Of a stretch of DNA of 30,148 bases, positions 25,025 through 30,148 are shown in pieces. The translations under genes and the position numbers were made by a program. Source of the DNA: JBBQRS01 sp038214535 (GTDB lineage: Bacteria; Chloroflexota; Anaerolineae; CG2-30-64-16); contig JBBQRS010000056.1 of the NCBI GenBank assembly GCA_038214535.1, positions 1-30,148 on the forward strand. The letters are read 5' to 3'. The number at the start of each line of letters is the position of its first letter. Within the stretch, counting starts at the first letter, position 1. The notes beneath the pieces are model-generated. The model was not told where the DNA came from and did no database searches. It saw only the letters and a list, made by a program, of their open reading frames with translations.

Positions 25025-25810
25025 ATGCAAGAAGAAACCTATCGCCGCATTGCCGAACTGCTCGAAAGCCATGACCCGGAGGACTTGCGCCGCGGCCTGA
25101 GCCTGGCGCGCGCCGAGACGGTTGCCGCCGACGCGGACGCCGCGCGCGGACTGTGTGAGTTGATCGTACCCCTGTTCTACATTGACACCCTCGATCACCC
25201 CGAGCATATGCCGGTCGTCGAAGAGGCAATCATGGTCACGGCGGAGATGGGCGAAGCCGTGATCCCGGTGCTGATTCAGACGCTGGAATCGGGCGACGTC
25301 AAGGCGCAGATGGCGCTGGCGTCGGCGCTGGGCTGGATGGGCGCGAAGGCCGTGGATCCGATCATCGCCGAGTACGGCGAGACCTGTCCTAACCCGGCAT
25401 GTCTCGCGTTCCTGCTCTTCGCCCTGGGCAAGATTCGGTCGCCGGAGGTCATCAAGGCGGTCCCGCTGGCGCTCGAAGCGGCGCGTTCTCCCGACCTCGA
25501 GCTGCGCGACACGGCGACGCGCGCCCTCGGCAAGTTCGCCGAAGCCATCCCGGCGGGGAGCCTGAACACGGCTATCCGGCTGGAATGCGTGGATGTGCTC
25601 CAGGCGAATCTCGGCGACGCCAGCCCCGGCGTGCGATCCAAAGCCGTGCGCAGCCTGGGCAAGCTGGCGAAACATGGTCACCTGACGCCCGACGAGCAGG
25701 CGCAGTTGCGGGGCATCTTGCGGCGGCTGCTGGGCGAGGACGAACATTACGAATGGGACCGCGCCTATATCGTCCGCAAAGAAGCCAAAGAGGCGTTAGC
25801 CACCGCTTAG
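25025..25810 (+). CDS. HEAT-repeat protein within the Wood-Ljungdahl cluster
   Basis: This 261-residue protein consists almost wholly of helical repeats of about 35-40 residues, for example MVTAEMGEAVIPVLIQTL, MALASALGWMGAKAVDPIIAEY, FLLFALGKIRSPEVIKAVPLAL and TATRALGKFAEAIPAGSL. These HEAT/PBS-lyase-like repeats usually form curved protein-binding scaffolds. No cluster-binding cysteine motif, signal or membrane segment is visible. The RBS is GAGAGAAG. It lies between cooC and acsE, so a role in assembling or docking CODH/ACS and methyltransferase components is plausible but not known to me. It is unrelated in any obvious way to the longer HEAT-like protein at 6592-8121. Confidence 0.88.
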   Translation: MQEETYRRIAELLESHDPEDLRRGLSLARAETVAADADAARGLCELIVPLFYIDTLDHPEHMPVVEEAIMVTAEMGEAVIPVLIQTLESGDVKAQMALASALGWMGAKAVDPIIAEYGETCPNPACLAFLLFALGKIRSPEVIKAVPLALEAARSPDLELRDTATRALGKFAEAIPAGSLNTAIRLECVDVLQANLGDASPGVRSKAVRSLGKLAKHGHLTPDEQAQLRGILRRLLGEDEHYEWDRAYIVRKEAKEALATA

Positions 25811-25838
25811 TGTTATGTTAAGCGGAGTTTTATCACCC

Positions 25839-25872
25839 CGCGGAGTGCGCATCTGAGGATGCGCACTCCGCG
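25839..25872. repeat. CGCGGAGTGC hairpin, copy 2 (before acsE)
   Basis: CGCGGAGTGCGCAT (25839-25852) pairs perfectly with ATGCGCACTCCGCG (25859-25872) around CTGAGG. It differs from copy 1 (19614-19647) at only a few bases. It ends 44 bases before the acsE start, about the same distance as copy 1 before the nfnA-like gene. Confidence 0.82.
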
Positions 25873-25916
25873 AGATAACAGAATTCAATCCATCAGGCAA
25901 TCAAGGGAGATCAGTC

Positions 25917-26828
25917 ATGAAGATCATCGGGGAGAACATCCACATCCTGTCGCCGCGCGTCAAAGAAGCGATAGCCAACCGCGACCGCGAGTTTTTTCAG
26001 GAATCCGCGCGCAAGCAGGTCGAGGCCGGGGCCTGGGCCATTGACCTGAACATCGGCCCACAGAAGAAGCTGGGCCATGAAATCCTGCCCTGGCTGGTCG
26101 AGGCCGTGCAGGAAGTCGTGGACGTGCCGCTGAGCCTGGATACGACCAACCTGGCCGCCATCGAGGCCGCCTGCGAGGTCATCAAGCAGCGCCCGATCAT
26201 CAATTCCACATCGGCGGAAGCTGAGCGCCTGGAACGGGTGCCCTTGGTCGCCGCGAAGTATCACGCCCAACTCATCGGCCTGACGATGGAAGCCGAGGGC
26301 ATCCCGGTGAGCGCGGAGGAGCGCGTGAACATCGCGCTGGAGAAGCTGCTCCCGCGCTGCGAAGAGGTCGGCATGCCGCTGGAGGACCTGATTATTGACC
26401 CGCTCGTGCTCACAGTCAGTGGGTGCCAGCAATACGTGCCGGAGTGCATCGAAGCCGTCCGCATCCTCAAGCTGACGGGCGCGGGCGTGCAGGTGGGCCT
26501 GAGCAACGTTTCCAACGCCGTGCCGAACGAGATGCGCCCCCTGATCAACCGGGTGTACTGCGTCATGCTGATGGGCGCAGGACTGGACATGATGATTGCC
26601 GACCCATTCGATCAGGCGCAAAACGAATTCATCCGCGTGATTGAAGCGCGAGACGATAGTACACCGGTGAACCGGCTGTTACTCGCCCTCTACGATGCGG
26701 TGGCCGCCGGAGAGGAACTCGGCCCCGACGCCGTAGATTTCGCAGATCAGGAACAGGTAGACATTTGGAAAACCGTACAAATTTTGCTCGACAAGGTGAT
26801 CTACGCAGACTCGTATCTGCGAGTGTAA
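25917..26828 (+). CDS. acsE: Methyl-THF:corrinoid iron-sulfur protein methyltransferase
   Basis: This 303-residue pterin-binding TIM barrel transfers the methyl group of 5-methyltetrahydrofolate to Co(I) of AcsCD. Residues matching the known folate-binding set are D75 (LSLDTTN), N96 (INSTSAE), D161 (IIDPL) and N197 (GLSNVSN), nearly the Moorella positions as I recall them. The protein is about 40 residues longer than Moorella AcsE, through a C-terminal helical extension after DDSTPVNRLLLALYDAV. The RBS is GGGAG. It lies between the HEAT gene and malic enzyme. Confidence 0.96.
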   Translation: MKIIGENIHILSPRVKEAIANRDREFFQESARKQVEAGAWAIDLNIGPQKKLGHEILPWLVEAVQEVVDVPLSLDTTNLAAIEAACEVIKQRPIINSTSAEAERLERVPLVAAKYHAQLIGLTMEAEGIPVSAEERVNIALEKLLPRCEEVGMPLEDLIIDPLVLTVSGCQQYVPECIEAVRILKLTGAGVQVGLSNVSNAVPNEMRPLINRVYCVMLMGAGLDMMIADPFDQAQNEFIRVIEARDDSTPVNRLLLALYDAVAAGEELGPDAVDFADQEQVDIWKTVQILLDKVIYADSYLRV

Positions 26829-26868
26829 CGAAAGATCGCCTGTTTCGGCAGTCGCAAGGAGGCCGGAG

Positions 26869-28266
26869 ATGATTTCGGTCAATGAGAACGCGCGCCCATC
26901 GCAGACGCCCGAAACCGAAGAACTGCTGGCGAAGGCCCGGCAACCGTCCGAAGACGCCTTGAGGCTGCACCCGTTCTATCGCGGTAAGATCGAGACTATC
27001 CCGAAGGCCTGTATCCGTGACCTGGATGACTTTGCGATCTGGTATACACCGGGGGTGGCGGCGTCCTGCCGCGCCATTGAGGCCGACCCGGAACTGATCT
27101 ACGAACACACCAACAAATGGAACACCGTCGCGGTGATCTCCGACGGCACACGGGTGCTGGGACTGGGCGACATCGGCCCGAAGGCCGGCCTGCCCGTGAT
27201 GGAGGGCAAGGCGCTGCTGTTCAAGTATCTGGGCGGTGTGGACGCCGTGCCGATCATGCTCGATACGAAAGACCCCGATGAGATCATCCGCACCACCCTG
27301 TTGCTGCAACCGGGGTTCGGCGGCGTCAACCTGGAGGACATCAGCCAGCCGAAGTGCTTCCGTATCCTCGACACGCTGCGCGCGCAGGCTGAAATCCCGA
27401 TCTGGCACGACGACCAGCAGGGCACGGCCTGCGTGACGCTGGCGGGGCTGCTCAACGCGCTGAAGATCGTCGGCAAGTCCATCGGCGACGTGCGTGTGAC
27501 CTTCATCGGCTCGGGCGCATCGAACGTCGCCATCACCCGGCTCTGCTTCAAGGCTGGCGTGGACCCGGCGAAAGCGCTGGTCGTAGATAGCCACGGCATC
27601 CTGCACAGCAAGCGGCAGGACATCTTCATGCGGCGCGCCGAGTTCGTGGACAAGTGGCGGCTATGCCAGATCACCAACCCGGACCGTGTGTCGGGCGGCA
27701 TCGCCGAAGCGTTGCGCGGGGCCGACGTCTGCATCGCGCTCGCCAAACCGGGGCCGGACGTGATCGAGCCGGCGTGGGTTAGCGCCATGGCCGATGACGC
27801 CATCGTCTTCGCCTGCGCCAACCCCACACCGGAAATCTGGCCGTGGGAAGCCCGCAAGGCCGGGGCGCGCATCGTCGCCACGGGTCGCTCCGACTTTCCG
27901 AACCAGGTGAACAACTCGCTGGGCTTCCCCGGTATCTTCCGCGGCGCGCTGGACGTGCGGGCGAGCACCATCACCGACGAGATGTGCATCGCCGCCGCCG
28001 AAGCCCTGGCCGCCGCCGCGCCCGATGGCGGCATGGACCCCGAATCCATCCTGCCGACCATGGATGACTGGGAGGTCTTCGCGCAGGAGGCCGTGGCCGT
28101 CGGCATGAAGGCGCAGGAGCAGGGCATCGCGCGCGTGGCGTTCGACGCCGGGACGCTCTATCGCCAGGCCGCCGCCATCATCACCCGTGCGCGCAGCCTG
28201 ACGGCGTGCATGATGGCCGAGGGCTACATCCCGCAACCGCCGGAGACGGAGGCGCATTATGCATGA
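26869..28266 (+). CDS. Malate dehydrogenase (oxaloacetate-decarboxylating), NAD(P)-dependent malic enzyme
   Basis: This 465-residue malic enzyme converts malate to pyruvate and CO2 with NAD(P)+. The catalytic segment is IWYTPGVAASCRAI, followed by TVAVISDGTRVLGLGDIGP, metal-site IWHDDQQGTACVTLAGLLNAL, and nucleotide-binding VTFIGSGASNVAITRL. The C-terminus has FACANPTPEIWP and ATGRSDFPNQVNNSLGFPGIFRGAL. The size is that of the small bacterial type without the phosphotransacetylase tail. The RBS AGGAGG is near the start. The next gene overlaps by eight bases. Its presence may link pyruvate or acetyl-CoA carbon to C4 acids and NAD(P)H supply. Confidence 0.95.
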   Translation: MISVNENARPSQTPETEELLAKARQPSEDALRLHPFYRGKIETIPKACIRDLDDFAIWYTPGVAASCRAIEADPELIYEHTNKWNTVAVISDGTRVLGLGDIGPKAGLPVMEGKALLFKYLGGVDAVPIMLDTKDPDEIIRTTLLLQPGFGGVNLEDISQPKCFRILDTLRAQAEIPIWHDDQQGTACVTLAGLLNALKIVGKSIGDVRVTFIGSGASNVAITRLCFKAGVDPAKALVVDSHGILHSKRQDIFMRRAEFVDKWRLCQITNPDRVSGGIAEALRGADVCIALAKPGPDVIEPAWVSAMADDAIVFACANPTPEIWPWEARKAGARIVATGRSDFPNQVNNSLGFPGIFRGALDVRASTITDEMCIAAAEALAAAAPDGGMDPESILPTMDDWEVFAQEAVAVGMKAQEQGIARVAFDAGTLYRQAAAIITRARSLTACMMAEGYIPQPPETEAHYA

Positions 28267-29167
28267 TCTGCTCATCATCGGGGGCGGGCCTGCCGGTTTG
28301 ACCGCCGCAATCTACGCGATTCGCAAGCGGCTCGATTGTCTGTTGGTCAGTCCCGACCTGGGCGGCAAGGCCAACCGGCACATGGTGATCGAAGGGGCGG
28401 AGATGCATCAGGTGATAGACGGCGCGGAGGTCGTGCGCCGCTTCCGCACCGAGATCGAATATCTCGACTTCGTCCGCCTGATGGAGCGCGTCGTGCGGCT
28501 GGAGCGCGCCGGCCCGAACTTCCGGGCGACCACCGAGAGCGGCCGGCAGATCGAGGCGCGCAGCGTCATCCTGGCGACCGGCGCGGACGCGGTGATGTTG
28601 GATGCGCCGGGCGCGGAGGATTATTTCCTCAAAGGCGTCGCGTATTCCACGGTCAGCTATGCGCCGCTCTTCATCGGTAAAACCGCGGCGCTGGTGGGCG
28701 CGGGCGCGATGGCGCTGCGCGGCGCGGCCGAGTTGGCGCAGGTGGCCGATCATCTCTATCTGATTGCGCCTACGCACGGCGAACTGGATAGCCCAATCGG
28801 CCGCAGGCTGCAAGCCGCTGAGAACGTAACCCTGCTGGAGAACTGGCAGCCGGCTGCGGTCGAAGGCGACGATGACCACGCGCGCCGGCTCGTTGTGCGC
28901 TCGCCAAACGGTGAGACGCGCGCGCTGGAGATCGCCGCCGTGTTTGTCGAGTTAGGCCTCAAGCCCCATACCGAGCTGGTGCAGGGTTGGGTAGACCTGA
29001 ACTCGCAAAGGCACATCGTGGTCGGTTGCGACACGCGCACCAGCGTGCCCGGCCTCTTCGCCGCGGGCGACGTGACGCATCTCGCGGGCGAGCAAGTGCT
29101 CATCGCCATCGGCGAGGGCGCGAAGGCCGCGCTCGCCGCCTACGAGTACCTGTTGCGGCTGGATTAA
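28259..29167 (+). CDS. Thioredoxin-reductase-like flavoprotein lacking the CxxC disulfide
   Basis: This 302-residue protein has the low-molecular-weight thioredoxin reductase plan: FAD site LLIIGGGPAGLTAAIYA, central NAD(P) site ALVGAGAMALRGAAELA, and the C-terminal FAD segment GLFAAGDVTHLAGEQVLIAIGEGAKAA. Where the redox-active CxxC of thioredoxin reductase should stand, the sequence reads AYSTVSYAPLF, with no cysteine. It therefore cannot reduce thioredoxin by the standard mechanism and may pass electrons to another acceptor such as ferredoxin. It overlaps the malic enzyme gene by eight bases, so the two are translationally coupled. Confidence 0.9.
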   Translation: MHDLLIIGGGPAGLTAAIYAIRKRLDCLLVSPDLGGKANRHMVIEGAEMHQVIDGAEVVRRFRTEIEYLDFVRLMERVVRLERAGPNFRATTESGRQIEARSVILATGADAVMLDAPGAEDYFLKGVAYSTVSYAPLFIGKTAALVGAGAMALRGAAELAQVADHLYLIAPTHGELDSPIGRRLQAAENVTLLENWQPAAVEGDDDHARRLVVRSPNGETRALEIAAVFVELGLKPHTELVQGWVDLNSQRHIVVGCDTRTSVPGLFAAGDVTHLAGEQVLIAIGEGAKAALAAYEYLLRLD

Positions 29168-29171
29168 GGCA

Positions 29172-29243
29172 CCCCTCTTTGTAGTGACGGCTTTAGCCGT
29201 TGGGGGGCACGATAACGGCTGAAGCCGTCACTACGAAGGGGGG
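29172..29243. repeat. GTAGTGACGGCTTTAGCCGT long hairpin before folD
   Basis: Arms of about 29 bases (29172-29201 and 29214-29243) pair with few mismatches around a 12-base loop. The core GTAGTGACGGCTTTAGCC is self-complementary in part. From memory, this kind of word is a widespread intergenic repeat in Chloroflexota and some other phyla. It separates the malic enzyme/flavoprotein pair from folD. Confidence 0.8.
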
Positions 29244-29259
29244 CCGACTTGCAGCTATC

Positions 29260-29268
29260 TGTTATACT
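29260..29268 (+). promoter_or_regulatory. Extended -10 promoter of folD
   Basis: TGT followed by TATACT (29263-29268) forms an extended -10 without a good -35. The predicted start is near 29275, giving a leader of about 26 bases that includes the RBS GGGAGGAG at 29283-29290. Confidence 0.5.
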
Positions 29269-29300
29269 TATTTTCACGAAACGGGAGGAGATCATCGCGC

Positions 29301-30148
29301 ATGACAGCAAAGATCATTGACGGGAAGGTCATTGCCGCGGACGTGCGCCGCGAGGTGGCGGAGGAAACGGCGCGCCTGAAGGAAGCGACCGGCCAGGTTC
29401 CCACGTTGGCCGCCGTGCTGGTGGGCGAAGACCCGGCTTCACAAACCTACGTCCGCTCGAAGGGAAAGGCCTGTGAAGAAGCCGGCATGGGGTCGGTCAC
29501 ACACCGATTGCCCGCAACGGCGACGCAGGAAGAGGTGGAAGCGCTGGTACGCGACCTGAACGCCAACCCGGAGGTCAACGGCATCCTCGTGCAACTGCCC
29601 TTGCCCAAAGGATTGAACGAACAGGCCGTGCTCGACCTCGTCAGTCTGGATAAGGACGTAGACGGGTTCCACCCGATGAACATCGGCCAGTTGGTGATGA
29701 AAGGCCGCACGCCGCAGTTCATCCCATGCACGCCCAACGGGTGCATCGAACTGCTCAAGCGGTCGGGCATCGCCATTTCAGGTGCGGATGCCGTCGTCGT
29801 CGGGCGCAGCAACATCGTTGGCATTCCGGTGGCTGCCCTGCTGACCAACGCCGACGCCACCGTCACCATCTGCCACAGCCGCACGCGCGACCTGCCCGAC
29901 AAAGTTCGCAAAGCGGATATCGTGATCGCAGCCATCGGCAAGCCGGAATTCGTGCGCGGCGACTGGATCAAGCCGGGCGCGACAGTGATTGACGTCGGGA
30001 TCAACCGGATCGAGGACGCGACGCGGAAAAGCGGCTCGCGCCTGGTGGGCGATGTCGCGTATGACGAGGCCGTAGAGGTCGCAGGCGCGATCACACCCGT
30101 CCCCGGCGGCGTCGGCCCGATGACCATTGCGATGCTCTTGTCGAACAC
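29301..30148 (+). CDS. folD: Bifunctional methylenetetrahydrofolate dehydrogenase/cyclohydrolase FolD (3' end outside window)
   Basis: The frame from 29301 stays open to the right edge, about 282 residues, so only a few residues are missing. It interconverts methylene-THF, methenyl-THF and formyl-THF with NADP+ or NAD+. Family motifs are YVRSKGKACEEAG (catalytic Lys), GILVQLPLPKGL, DVDGFHPMNIG, PCTPNGC, VVGRSNIVGIPVA and the C-terminal TPVPGGVGPMT. The RBS GGGAGGAG is strong. It supplies the methyl branch of the Wood-Ljungdahl pathway as well as general one-carbon metabolism. It has its own promoter and lies after a repeat, so it may be a separate transcription unit. Confidence 0.96.
   Translation, partial: MTAKIIDGKVIAADVRREVAEETARLKEATGQVPTLAAVLVGEDPASQTYVRSKGKACEEAGMGSVTHRLPATATQEEVEALVRDLNANPEVNGILVQLPLPKGLNEQAVLDLVSLDKDVDGFHPMNIGQLVMKGRTPQFIPCTPNGCIELLKRSGIAISGADAVVVGRSNIVGIPVAALLTNADATVTICHSRTRDLPDKVRKADIVIAAIGKPEFVRGDWIKPGATVIDVGINRIEDATRKSGSRLVGDVAYDEAVEVAGAITPVPGGVGPMTIAMLLSN

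Overview
This window comes from a GC-rich member of the Chloroflexota, most likely an anaerobe with a CO dehydrogenase/acetyl-CoA synthase branch of the Wood-Ljungdahl pathway. The 16S rRNA gene supports this: it carries exact matches, as I remember the published probe sequences, to the Chloroflexi FISH probes CFX1223 (1837-1856) and GNSB-941 (2109-2125). The genus cannot be named from the sequence.

Region 1 (1-3753, minus strand) is an rRNA operon: 16S, a spacer with one tRNA-Ile(GAU), then the 5' part of 23S, which runs off the left edge. The spacer and leader hold boxA-like sites and a near-perfect inverted repeat that brackets 16S, as expected for an RNase III processing stem. Upstream of 16S I read four tandem promoters of one design: TTGACA, a 17-bp spacer ending in TGn, then a -10 box.

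Region 2 (3754-6428, minus) is dnaX-ybaB-recR, a replication and recombination operon transcribed towards the rRNA promoters. A compact divergent promoter region (6429-6591) separates it from a plus-strand HEAT-like protein and tatA.

Region 3 (8382-29167, plus) is a large Wood-Ljungdahl carbonyl-branch cluster. The order is HMA-like small protein, cooS/acsA, acsB, an inserted block, a ferredoxin-NADP reductase-like gene, acsD, acsC, nfnA-like, nfnB-like, acsV, cooC, a HEAT-repeat protein, acsE, malic enzyme and a thioredoxin-reductase-like flavoprotein. folD follows under its own promoter and runs off the right edge. Together these genes transfer a methyl group from methyl-THF (AcsE) to the corrinoid protein (AcsCD), keep its cobalt reduced (AcsV), reduce CO2 to CO (CooS, probably matured by CooC), and condense methyl, CO and CoA to acetyl-CoA (AcsB). 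NfnAB-like, Fpr-like and malic enzyme genes suggest that ferredoxin/NAD(P)H balancing is linked to the pathway. metF, fhs and fchA are not in the window.

The block between acsB and the reductase (13637-16182) looks like accessory cargo: an AT-richer HNH endonuclease with six CxxC pairs, a 49-residue protein with a strong RBS, a CBS-pair protein, an MNT nucleotidyltransferase, and its HEPN partner broken by a single frameshift.

Nearly every gap in the Wood-Ljungdahl cluster holds a different hairpin or palindromic repeat. Two families occur twice, and one of them has its palindromic core in opposite orientations in the two copies. The most promising leads are the HMA-like protein without CxxC upstream of cooS, the HEAT-repeat protein between cooC and acsE, and the structured leader with an operator-like palindrome ahead of the cluster.
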